A program made the translations under genes and the position numbers. Positions 1-6,580 of a DNA stretch of 6,580 nucleotides are shown one piece after another; position 1 is the first letter of the stretch, and every line of letters starts with the position of its first letter. This DNA is from DATLHO01 sp035539855 (lineage in GTDB: Bacteria; Bacteroidota; Ignavibacteria; OLB7). The stretch spans positions 1-6,580 of the forward strand of contig DATLHO010000121.1 in the NCBI GenBank assembly GCA_035539855.1, written 5' to 3'. A model generated the notes under the pieces. It was not told the origin of the DNA, did no database searches, and worked only from the letters and a program-made list of their open reading frames with translations.

Positions 1-1
1 C

Positions 2-3000
2 CCATCGAGCTCCCAGCGCAACGACCGTCCGCCCGGATACCGCGAATGCGGCATCGAGGAGATCGCGCCGTTGGGCGACGAAGGGACCCAGGACGAGAAG
101 AAGCCGCTGCGTCCGACGAAGCCACCGCTCGGCAAGACACCTGTCGACAAGACGCCGGTCGGGAAACCGCCGACCGACAGACCACCCACGGGAGGTCCAC
201 CCACAGGGGGTCCGCCGACGGGAACGCCACCCGTGAAGGAGCGACCACCGAAGGACACCACACCACGGCCACCAGTAGCACGCACGCGACGACACCCCGA
301 GCAGCTCGCGCTCTTCGGCGATGACCGCTACGTCGCGATCGCGCGCGACCGCGTCGTGCGGTTCTATCGCTTCGACGATCTGCCGACGGCGGGAAGCGCG
401 CGACCGATCGCGGAGATCACGACCGGCGCCGCGGTGCTGCACCTGGCAGTGCGTCCGGGCGAGCGTCGTCCTGTCGTCGTGGCCGCGCTCGCCGACCGCT
501 CGCTCATCGCGCTCGAGCTGGCCGAGCCAGCGGAGCGACAGGATCACACGAAGGCGCGGATGCGGGTAATCACGAAGGACCTCGGAGGCGATGCACGGTT
601 CCTCGCCGCGACGCGGCGGAGCCTGTTCGCCGTCGTCGCCGATCGCGAAGCCGGAGGTCCGGTGCTCGTGGCGATCGACGTCTTCGGAGCCAGCAGACGT
701 GCGCGTCTGCCCCTGTCGAATCTCACGAGCGTGACGCCGGTCGACCGCGACCGCAGCGATCTGCTCGTCGCCGTCGATGCACGCCACGGTGCACACGTCG
801 TCGGCTTTGCGACCGGACTCGACGCCGAGACGCTGCAGGTGACCCCGGTCGACGCCGAAGTGCGTGCGACCGCGGCGGCGGCCGTGAGCGACCAGTGGCT
901 CGTCGTCGCGCGCAAGGGAGGCGAGCTCGCGCAGGTGCGCTCGACGACACGCACGGGCGGACGCACCGATGCTGTCGCGGAGCTCTGCCGCCGTCTGCGG
1001 CGCGTGCTGGCGGTGTGCGGCTGCGCGTGTCACCGGCACCCGGTGCGGCGGCCTCCGTGCGCCTGCGGCTGCGGCTGTGCCGGCGAGCCGACGCGACCAG
1101 GTCGTCCCGGAGATCCGGGCGATCCCGGGCGCCCCGGCGGCGATCCCGGACATCCCGGCGATCCTGGTCATCCCGGAGGAGATCCCGGACGTCCGGGCGG
1201 AGATCCCGGCCGTCCCGGTGGCGACCCTGGCCGTCCGGGCGGAGACCCGGACCGTCCCGGCGGGGGCATCGTCGACGACGAGCCGTGCGAGGAGAAGCAG
1301 CGGGCGACGCTGACCTGGAGCGTCGCGCGGCTGCAGCCGGTCGGTCACCACGTCGCCGCGTTCTCGGCGCGAGGCGATCGCATGGCGGTGCTCGATCGCC
1401 GGCTCAACGTCGTGTTCGAGCGCTACCTCGGTCCGCGCGGCGCGGCCGTCGCCGTGAGCACCGCCGGCACCGATCGGATGCTCGTGCTGCGACGCGACTC
1501 GTCGCGGCTCGAGGCATGGGAGATCGACACGTACGCACGCGCCGCGCTCGCGGTCGACATCGCCGGACCCGGTCGCAGGACCGTCGACCCGAAGCTCGCG
1601 CGCACGGTGACCTACCGCGGCCGGCGCTCGCGGCCTGCAACGCCGAATCCGCATCTGAAGGTGGCGGTCTTCACCATCACCGAGCCGGGACAGCACTTCG
1701 GCGATCCAGACCAGGCGAAGATGCAGGCGCTGCTCGAGCCGAACGTCTACGACGTGGCCTACGACTACTATCGCGAGAACAGCTTCCAGACGCTCGAGAC
1801 GGAGTTCACCGTCTTCGGCGTGCACATCGGCGGCACCCGCACGCCGCTCGTGCTGCCGCAGGCGTTTGCGTCGTACTTCTACGACGACTTCTTCCCCGGC
1901 GGCATCGAGGCGATCATGCCGGCCGACTGGGCCGACCCGTATGTCTTCGACGGCACCGAAGCGCTGACGCTGCGATCCGATCCGGGCGTGGGCTCGGGCA
2001 AGGACTACCCGATTCCTTTCGCCGCACTCTGGACGACGCATACGCACAATGCGTATCCGGTCGTGGTCGACTTCGACGGGACCGAGACGCTGTCGATCGA
2101 CGTCGAGGATCAGACCGGCGGCGCACACGCGCTCAGCGTGGATTTCGGCGCGCTCGCGCTCAGCCATGCGCAGGGCGACGACGAGGCGGCCTTCCTGCAG
2201 GCGCTCGGCGACCACGTCACCGACGCGATTCGCGCGGCCGAGACCGCGGCCGGCTCGGGCGTCGTCATTCAGGATGTCGTCTTCCGTCGGATTCGATCGA
2301 ACGACGACGACACCGAGTTCGGACGACTTCAGGGACAGCTTCGCGTCGCAGCCGACGGAGGCGCCACGCAGAAGGGCACGATCACGATCAACGGCGCCGG
2401 CGCCGCGCCGGCGCTCGTCGCGATCGGCTTCGACGCGTCGGGTGCGCGATCGGGCGTGCTCTCGAGCGAGTCGAGCATCACCAACTGGTTCGCCCAGGCA
2501 CTGAGCGCCGCGCGCTTCGATGCAGGGGAGGGACCGGGTCTCAACGACGCGCACCTCGACACGGCGATCGAGACCGTCGAGGATGCGCCAGCGCAGGAGA
2601 TACAGGTCCGCGTGCTGCTGTCGACGCTCAAGGGAGGCGCCGGCGCCGAGATCACGCGCGTCTCGAGCAGCGAGCTCTCCGGCAGCGGCTGGACGACGGC
2701 GACGCCGGTGCCGGGCAGCGAGAGCAACTCGAACAACCAGAACACGCTGCGCTACAGCCAGCAGCTCGCCGACGACGTCTTCACCGCGGCGATGGATCAC
2801 ATCCGAGCCACGACCGTGTGGGATGCCGAGGCGGTGCGCGACCAGTTCGCCGAGTTCGACGCGATGATGGTCGGATTCGTCGGAGCGTGTCCCGCGTCGG
2901 TGCCGGTCGTCGATCAATGGGACAGTGTCGACGCCGTCGACTTCTCGCGGCTGCGGATGTTCAAGCGCACGCACCAGGCGACCGATCTGAACAACCCGAA

Positions 3001-4276
3001 CCCGATGGATCCGCCCGTGACGATGGGCACCGACCTGCTGATCGGGCAGCGCTTCAATCAGTTCGATCCCGGCGTCATGACGCACGAGATCGGCCACGGG
3101 CTCGGGCTTCCCGATCTGTACTCGGCCAGCGGCTATCGCGACGACGTCGTCTACATCGACGACTGGTGCCAGATGGCCGGCGGCAATTCGAACTTCAATC
3201 ACTTCTGCGCGTGGTCGAAGTGGGCGGTGGGCTGGATCGTCGACGATCCCGGCAACCCGTCGCTCAACCGCGTCGTCGAGGTGCCGATGCCCGATCCGTC
3301 GGACACGACCGAGACCGACGCGTGGCTCGTGCCCGTTGAGTACTGGGACGCGACCATGCGTGACGACGTCGAAGCCGAGGTCGGGACCGATCTGCCGATC
3401 GGCCAGATGATGAAGGTGCACCTCGGCAGCGACGGCGGCGTCGTCGACCTCATCGAGCTGCGCGCGCAGGGCGTCGACTTCTCGCAGAACCTGCCGCCGA
3501 CGCCCGCGGTGATCGTCACCAACGTCCTGCAGCCGGACACCGATCGACGCTGGGCCGTCAACGGACTCTACCGACGCAGCGTCCACCTTCTCAACGACGC
3601 CGACGTGCTCCGATCCGTCGGCGACGTGTTCGACTTCGCGAGCTCGCCCGAGTTTCCGCTCAAGGGTTGCACCGTCGAGCTCATCGACCTGCGCACGATC
3701 CGCGGCGGCGACGTTCCGATCGCCCGCGTGCGCGTCGTGCGCGAGCCCGCGGAATTTCTCGACCTCTACTTCCAGGACAACGTTCCGTCGTGGCGCAGTC
3801 CGGACATCTGGGTCGACTGGCCGGGCGACAATGCCGATCCGTCGGAGCCCTACATCTATCCCGAGGGAACGCCGACGGATCAGGGAGAGGTCGTTCGATT
3901 CCCGGACAGCGGCGTCGAGCCGCACTTCCTCGTCGTGCGCCCGCACAACGCCGGCAACGTGCACGCCGAGGACGTGAAGGTGCGGTGGTTCATCTGCGAT
4001 CCTCCGGGCGCCGGCGACGAGGGCCGCTGGGTGCAGCGCGACACGATGACGATCGCGCAGATCGACGGCGACACGTGGGAGACGGCGCCGTTCACATGGG
4101 ACGTCGACTCCGCGACCAACGCGCACCAGTGCCTGCGTGCGGAGATCATCGACTGGACGATCCCGACCGAGGTCGACCCATCCACCGGTGACACCGTCGC
4201 GCTCTCCTCCGACGACGTGATCCTGCAGAACAACATCGCCCAGAAGAACGTTTTCGACTTCGAGGCCGCAACATGA
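2..4276 (+). CDS. Giant M6-like metalloprotease with propeller-like segments and Cys/collagen-like insertion (5' partial)
   Basis: Probable zinc metalloprotease of the M6 (immune inhibitor A) type. The frame is open to the left edge, so the true start probably lies upstream; residues here are numbered from an in-frame TTG at 71. Seen: proline-rich hinge (17-68); seven propeller-like strand segments (about 79-103, 121-150, 175-206, 220-250, 266-291, 426-453, 459-486); a Cys cluster (306-336) and collagen-like tract (344-399) between segments five and six; an M6-like N-terminal part (527-590) with DYYREN-SF; a long insertion (about 600-900); the zinc motif HEIGHGLGLPDLY (1005-1017), followed by WCQMAGG and CAWSKWAVGW as in M6 enzymes; and a CARDB/Ig-like domain (about 1229-1397) ending in QNNIAQKNV. 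H1005, E1006 and H1009 match the catalytic HExxH, so activity is plausible. The substrate is unknown. No signal peptide is visible, because the N-terminus is missing or export is non-classical. The stop codon overlaps the next start. The propeller assignment is inferred from strand patterns. Confidence 0.9.
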   Translation, partial: PSSSQRNDRPPGYRECGIEEIAPLGDEGTQDEKKPLRPTKPPLGKTPVDKTPVGKPPTDRPPTGGPPTGGPPTGTPPVKERPPKDTTPRPPVARTRRHPEQLALFGDDRYVAIARDRVVRFYRFDDLPTAGSARPIAEITTGAAVLHLAVRPGERRPVVVAALADRSLIALELAEPAERQDHTKARMRVITKDLGGDARFLAATRRSLFAVVADREAGGPVLVAIDVFGASRRARLPLSNLTSVTPVDRDRSDLLVAVDARHGAHVVGFATGLDAETLQVTPVDAEVRATAAAAVSDQWLVVARKGGELAQVRSTTRTGGRTDAVAELCRRLRRVLAVCGCACHRHPVRRPPCACGCGCAGEPTRPGRPGDPGDPGRPGGDPGHPGDPGHPGGDPGRPGGDPGRPGGDPGRPGGDPDRPGGGIVDDEPCEEKQRATLTWSVARLQPVGHHVAAFSARGDRMAVLDRRLNVVFERYLGPRGAAVAVSTAGTDRMLVLRRDSSRLEAWEIDTYARAALAVDIAGPGRRTVDPKLARTVTYRGRRSRPATPNPHLKVAVFTITEPGQHFGDPDQAKMQALLEPNVYDVAYDYYRENSFQTLETEFTVFGVHIGGTRTPLVLPQAFASYFYDDFFPGGIEAIMPADWADPYVFDGTEALTLRSDPGVGSGKDYPIPFAALWTTHTHNAYPVVVDFDGTETLSIDVEDQTGGAHALSVDFGALALSHAQGDDEAAFLQALGDHVTDAIRAAETAAGSGVVIQDVVFRRIRSNDDDTEFGRLQGQLRVAADGGATQKGTITINGAGAAPALVAIGFDASGARSGVLSSESSITNWFAQALSAARFDAGEGPGLNDAHLDTAIETVEDAPAQEIQVRVLLSTLKGGAGAEITRVSSSELSGSGWTTATPVPGSESNSNNQNTLRYSQQLADDVFTAAMDHIRATTVWDAEAVRDQFAEFDAMMVGFVGACPASVPVVDQWDSVDAVDFSRLRMFKRTHQATDLNNPNPMDPPVTMGTDLLIGQRFNQFDPGVMTHEIGHGLGLPDLYSASGYRDDVVYIDDWCQMAGGNSNFNHFCAWSKWAVGWIVDDPGNPSLNRVVEVPMPDPSDTTETDAWLVPVEYWDATMRDDVEAEVGTDLPIGQMMKVHLGSDGGVVDLIELRAQGVDFSQNLPPTPAVIVTNVLQPDTDRRWAVNGLYRRSVHLLNDADVLRSVGDVFDFASSPEFPLKGCTVELIDLRTIRGGDVPIARVRVVREPAEFLDLYFQDNVPSWRSPDIWVDWPGDNADPSEPYIYPEGTPTDQGEVVRFPDSGVEPHFLVVRPHNAGNVHAEDVKVRWFICDPPGAGDEGRWVQRDTMTIAQIDGDTWETAPFTWDVDSATNAHQCLRAEIIDWTIPTEVDPSTGDTVALSSDDVILQNNIAQKNVFDFEAAT
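134..235 (+). repeat. Pentapeptide proline-rich tandem repeat (hinge)
   Basis: Residues 22-55 of the large protein are about 6.8 copies of a five-residue unit: KTPVD, KTPVG, KPPTD, RPPTG, GPPTG, GPPTG, TPPV. The underlying DNA is a degenerate 15-bp repeat. It sits inside a wider proline- and threonine-rich stretch (119-274) that separates whatever lies upstream of the window from the first propeller-like segment. An extended flexible linker is the most likely role. Confidence 0.85.
986..1078 (+). other. Cysteine cluster inserted in propeller-like region
   Basis: Residues 306-336 of the large protein contain eight cysteines spaced C-x9-CxCxC-x9-CxCxCxC, with basic residues and two histidines (321, 323) between the two groups. 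A ninth cysteine (406) follows just after the adjoining collagen-like tract. The surrounding several hundred residues have almost no cysteine. Such dense alternating cysteines could bind metal or form inter-chain disulfides, but no known family was recognised, so the function is open. Confidence 0.8.
1100..1267 (+). repeat. Collagen-like Gly-X-Y tract with 21-bp tandem repeats
   Basis: Residues 344-399 are built of Gly-Asp-Pro, Gly-Arg-Pro and Gly-His-Pro triplets. The first part keeps triplet phase. From residue 370 (nt 1178-1261) it becomes four heptapeptide units, three GDPGRPG and one GDPDRPG, encoded by four 21-bp repeats. Each heptad inserts an extra glycine, so the triplet phase slips at every unit. 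Collagen-like domains in bacterial surface and phage proteins form trimeric stalks; whether this interrupted version can do so is uncertain. It could simply be a rigid polar linker. Confidence 0.85.
3083..3121 (+). other. Zinc-binding HExxH motif of the M6-like protease
   Basis: Residues 1005-1017 read HEIGHGLGLPDLY. In HExxH metallopeptidases the two histidines bind zinc and the glutamate is the catalytic base. The GLPDLY extension, followed about 15 residues later by WCQMAGG and then a W-S-K-W segment, is characteristic of the M6/immune inhibitor A family. All core catalytic residues are intact. Confidence 0.88.
4262..4265 (+). promoter_or_regulatory. Ribosome binding site of the downstream overlapping gene
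   Basis: GAGG lies seven bases upstream of the ATG at 4273, inside the last codons of the large protease-like gene. Together with the ATGA stop/start overlap it favours translational coupling and supports the ATG as the true start of the second gene. Confidence 0.6.
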
Positions 4277-4911
4277 GCTACGATCCCATAGAGTTCCCTT
4301 TCCAGGTGCACAACGACGCGACGGTGATCGAGACGGCGTATCTCTGTCCGGAGAATCTGCCGTGGGGCGCGACGCTCGATGTCACGCCGGCGATGGCCGA
4401 CATCGCGCCGGGGACGGCGGCGATCTTCACCTGCCGCCTGACGCTCAACCCCGCGATCATCCGTCCCGGCTGCGCGAACGACCAGGGCTTCAAGCTGACG
4501 GCATGGCGCGTCGCCGACGACGCCGACGAGCGATGGGGAAGCTGCTTCTACTTCATCCGTCCACGCGTGCGCACGAAGCTCGCGATCGTGCGGGCCTCGT
4601 GGTACGAGAGCCAGCTCGCCGTCTACGGCACGCTGGGTCTCGACACCGACCAGCCCGTGCAGCTCGGCGACCACCTGCCGCTGAGCGTGCGCCTGCGGCT
4701 GGAGCACGACGGCGCCAACGGCGTCGTCGCGCAGTGGGTGTCGGTGCCGGTGCAGGCCGGCGGCGCCTTCGTGCTCCACCGATCCGACTTCGGCGGACCG
4801 CCCGGCGTCGAGCTGCGCGTGCAGGCGTGGTTCGATCGTACCGACCTGCTCGCATCGTCGCGATCGAAGGTCTTCACCTGCAAGCACCAGACGACGCCGG
4901 TCGTCGGGTGA
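4273..4911 (+). CDS. Ig-like beta-sandwich accessory protein coupled to the protease
   Basis: A 212-residue protein of unrecognised family, apparently all-beta. Two domains can be drawn. Residues 1-97 have alternating hydrophobic strands, three cysteines (25, 54, 68) and a late one (90), with a segment (about 45-60) resembling the APGT-x-rise seen in extracellular Ig-like domains. Residues 98-212 have a strand pattern ending in a V-x-AWFDRTDLLASS segment, typical of carboxypeptidase-regulatory or Ig-like sandwiches. There is no signal peptide or membrane segment. The ATG overlaps the TGA of the preceding gene by four bases (ATGA) with GAGG seven bases upstream, so coupled translation at matched amounts is likely. 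The protein could bind the C-terminal Ig-like domain of the preceding product, or it could be a detached C-terminus of an ancestral longer protein. The coding call is secure; the fold and role are inferred. Confidence 0.85.
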   Translation: MSYDPIEFPFQVHNDATVIETAYLCPENLPWGATLDVTPAMADIAPGTAAIFTCRLTLNPAIIRPGCANDQGFKLTAWRVADDADERWGSCFYFIRPRVRTKLAIVRASWYESQLAVYGTLGLDTDQPVQLGDHLPLSVRLRLEHDGANGVVAQWVSVPVQAGGAFVLHRSDFGGPPGVELRVQAWFDRTDLLASSRSKVFTCKHQTTPVVG

Positions 4912-4915
4912 GCCC

Positions 4916-4966
4916 GATCGCGTCAGGGCCCGACTCCTTCACCGAGGAGTCGGGCCCTGAACGATC
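4916..4966. terminator. Convergent hairpin terminator without U-tract
   Basis: A perfect 15-bp inverted repeat (arms 4923-4937 and 4946-4960) surrounds an 8-base loop whose outer T/A can add one more pair. After a small internal loop, GATCG (4916-4920) can also pair with CGATC (4962-4966). It sits in the 84-base gap between the stops of two convergent genes, 11 bases past one and 35 bases from the other, so it probably serves both strands. Neither side has a T-run, so it is not a textbook intrinsic terminator. U-less hairpins are often proposed as terminators in GC-rich genomes. Confidence 0.75.
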
Positions 4967-4995
4967 ATCGCGCGCTCGTCGTCGAACGCCGTCGT

Positions 4996-6580
4996 CTACT
5001 CGTCGCAGCCGCGACGCACCACCACGGTGATGCGCCGGTTCTTGCGGCGGATCGCCTCGAGCTCGTCGACGGGCATCTTTTTCGCCGCCGCCGCCGTCGG
5101 CTCCGGCACCGCCGGCCTCGACGATCCATAGCCGATCGCGCCCTGCAGCTTGCCGGGATTGACGCCCTGATCGATGAGCCAGCGCACGACCCGCTTCGCG
5201 CGCAGATCGGAGAGCTCCTGGTTGCGCTTCGGGTTGCCTTCGCTCGATGCATGACCCTCGATCTGCACACCGAGTCGATCGCACTGATTGACGTAGGCGA
5301 GCAGCTTCGCGAGATTGCCCGCGGTCTCCGGCACGTCGAAGTTGAACTCGTCGGTGTTGACCACGAACAGGATGTCGGGGAAGTCGACCTTGGTGCCGAT
5401 CTTCGGCGCCGGCGGACAGCCGTTGCGTCCCGCCTCGGTGCTCGCGACGCCCTTGATCAGTCCGCAGTCGTCGACGTTATCGGTGATCCCGTCGCCGTCG
5501 GTGTCGGGCTTCGTCGGATCGGTGCGCGTCCGGTTGACCTCCTCGGCGTCGTTGAGTCCCTCGCCATCGGTATCGACCTTCGTCGGATCCGATCGGTGCG
5601 TCTTGACCTCGACGCCGTCGGCAAGACCCTCGCCGTCGGTATCGACCACGGTCGGGTTGCTGCGATGGGTGTTGACCTCCGCGCCGTCGGCAAGACCGTC
5701 GCCGTCGGTGTCGGCCTTCGTCGGATCGGACCGATGCTGATTGACCTCGGCGCCATCGGCGAGTCCGTCGCCGTCGGTGTCGGCCGTCGCCGGATCGGTC
5801 TTGTAGCGGTCGACCTCCTCCTGATCGGCCAGGCCGTCGCCGTCGGTATCGGGCTTCGTGGGATCGGTGCGATAACGGTTGACCTCGTCGCCGTCGGCAA
5901 GGCCATCCTTGTCGGTGTCGACGACCAGCGGATCGCTGCGATGCGTCGAGACCTCCGGTCCGTCGAAGAGCCCGTCGCCGTCGGTGTCGGGCTTCATCGG
6001 ATCGGTGCGGTGCTGGTTGAGCTCCGCTGCATCGCCGAGACCGTCACCATCGGAATCGCTCTTCAACGGATTGGTCAGGTGCGTGAGGACCTCGGGACCG
6101 TCGAGCAATCCGTCGCCGTCGGTATCGGGATTCTCCGGATCGGTGCCGAGCTCGGCCTCGCGCGAGTTGGTCAGCCCATCGCCGTCGGAATCGCTCGAGC
6201 CCAGCCTGAACAGCACGCCGAGTCCGATCGACGCGTAGACATCGTTCGGTGTCGAGACGCCTGGACGATCCTGCGAGAAGTCATCGAGCGAATCGGTGAA
6301 CGTCAGATGCCAGCGGTTGTAGACGTTGATCGCGAGGTTGTCGGAGACCGTGAACAGAAATCCCGCGCCCGCGGGAATCGAAAACGACGACGTCGAGTAC
6401 CGATCGGCGGCGGCGTTCGGCAGCTCCTCACCCTCGGAGGATTCCGGCGTCCACGAAATGAGCTCGACGCCTCCGAAGAGATACGGATTGACCGGACCTT
6501 CCGGAATCAGATTCACGACGAGATCGAGCCCGACGTTCAAGGTCGAGCTCGCGTTGTCCGTGCGGATCACCTGGCCGCTC
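4996..6580 (-). CDS. OmpA-family outer-membrane protein with TSP3-like calcium-binding repeats (5' partial)
   Basis: Probably anchors the outer membrane to peptidoglycan. The frame is open to the right edge, so the signal peptide and first barrel strands are missing; the GTG at 6570 is unlikely to be the start. Numbered from that GTG, residues 1-124 look like the last strands of a beta-barrel, ending in ASIGLGVLFRLG. Residues 127-369 hold ten 22-23-residue repeats with DxDGDG loops and a terminal partial one, as in thrombospondin type 3 repeats, expected to form a calcium-stabilised stalk in the periplasm. Residues 396-524 are an OmpA/MotB domain with EGHASSEG, N-x-x-LS-x-x-RA, G-x-GSSRP and RRKNRRI. 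The Asp usually found in the GHTD peptidoglycan-binding motif is Ser442 here, while Arg457 is kept. Two cysteines (369, 385) flank the linker before this domain. It is convergent with the protease operon and probably unrelated to it in regulation; its promoter lies outside the window. Confidence 0.93.
   Translation of the reverse strand, partial: SGQVIRTDNASSTLNVGLDLVVNLIPEGPVNPYLFGGVELISWTPESSEGEELPNAAADRYSTSSFSIPAGAGFLFTVSDNLAINVYNRWHLTFTDSLDDFSQDRPGVSTPNDVYASIGLGVLFRLGSSDSDGDGLTNSREAELGTDPENPDTDGDGLLDGPEVLTHLTNPLKSDSDGDGLGDAAELNQHRTDPMKPDTDGDGLFDGPEVSTHRSDPLVVDTDKDGLADGDEVNRYRTDPTKPDTDGDGLADQEEVDRYKTDPATADTDGDGLADGAEVNQHRSDPTKADTDGDGLADGAEVNTHRSNPTVVDTDGEGLADGVEVKTHRSDPTKVDTDGEGLNDAEEVNRTRTDPTKPDTDGDGITDNVDDCGLIKGVASTEAGRNGCPPAPKIGTKVDFPDILFVVNTDEFNFDVPETAGNLAKLLAYVNQCDRLGVQIEGHASSEGNPKRNQELSDLRAKRVVRWLIDQGVNPGKLQGAIGYGSSRPAVPEPTAAAAKKMPVDELEAIRRKNRRITVVVRRGCDE
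5464..6192 (-). repeat. Tandem 69-bp coding repeats (DxDGDG calcium-binding array)
   Basis: Eleven DxDGDG-type loops begin at residues 127, 149, 172, 195, 218, 241, 264, 287, 310, 333 and 356 of the OmpA-family protein. The spacing is 23 residues (69 bp) after a first unit of 22. The consensus is D-T-D-G-D-G-L-A-D-G-x-E-V-x-x-H-R-x-D-P-T-K-x. Unit 5 has DTDKDG, and units 9 and 10 have DTDGEG, where Glu replaces a loop Asp. The units from about 241 to 355 are the most alike, suggesting recent expansion of the membrane-distal half. Confidence 0.93.

Noticed and set aside
895..3339. An 814-codon open frame on the + strand, overlapping the protease gene
   Set aside because: Its product is extremely arginine-rich low-complexity sequence with no domain, as expected from a shifted frame of a GC-rich gene. 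The overlapped frame has clear conserved motifs.
4234..4276. Programmed -1 ribosomal frameshift joining the two + strand genes
   Set aside because: No convincing X-XXY-YYZ slippery heptamer was seen in the proper frame near the stop, and the GAGG plus ATGA overlap explains expression by coupled re-initiation.
3880..4887. A 335-codon open frame on the - strand antisense to the end of the protease and the second gene
   Set aside because: No recognisable motif. It is opposite two well-supported coding frames, and long antisense frames are common at this base composition.
5464..6192. Regularly spaced repeats resembling a CRISPR array
   Set aside because: The 69-bp period is an exact multiple of three, in frame and encodes a known calcium-binding repeat. 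There are no unique spacers between identical repeats.
5315..6238. Open frames on the + strand across the repeat array with Ser/Pro-rich periodic products
   Set aside because: They are the reverse complement of the DxDGDG repeats; the periodicity comes from the OmpA-family gene.

Overview
The window is strongly GC-rich, with third positions mostly G or C, and carries three genes. Two are tandem on the + strand and one is convergent on the - strand. Base composition, an outer-membrane OmpA-type protein with a thrombospondin-type-3-like calcium-binding array, and a very large multi-domain metalloprotease-like protein together suggest a Gram-negative environmental bacterium, plausibly Myxococcota or a related lineage. 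No marker gene is present, so this taxonomic placement is an inference.

Positions 2-4276 (+) hold a giant protein whose reading frame is open at the left window edge, so its true start is probably outside. In order it shows: a proline-rich hinge of pentapeptide repeats; about seven beta-propeller-like segments, interrupted after the fifth by a cysteine cluster and a collagen-like Gly-Asp-Pro/Gly-Arg-Pro tract; an M6-like (immune inhibitor A type) metalloprotease region with an HEIGHGLGLPDLY zinc motif and a large internal insertion; and a C-terminal CARDB/Ig-like beta-sandwich. Positions 4273-4911 (+) hold a 212-residue beta-rich protein that starts inside the stop codon of the first gene (ATGA overlap) and looks like a continuation of its C-terminal Ig-like array. 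The two are almost certainly co-transcribed and translationally coupled.

Positions 4912-4995 are the convergent intergenic gap. It contains a perfect 15-bp inverted repeat, the probable shared terminator. Positions 4996-6580 (-) encode an OmpA-family outer-membrane protein, cut by the right edge: the end of a beta-barrel, ten 22-23-residue calcium-binding repeats plus a partial one, and a C-terminal OmpA/MotB peptidoglycan-association domain.

The + strand pair may act as one protein system, with a protease-like core, binding or scaffold modules and accessory Ig-like domains. The - strand gene is a separate envelope protein. The most unusual element is the Cys-cluster/collagen-like insertion inside the apparent propeller. 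The C-terminal array split over two overlapping genes is also worth attention. No RNA gene, mobile element, CRISPR array or upstream promoter was recognised.
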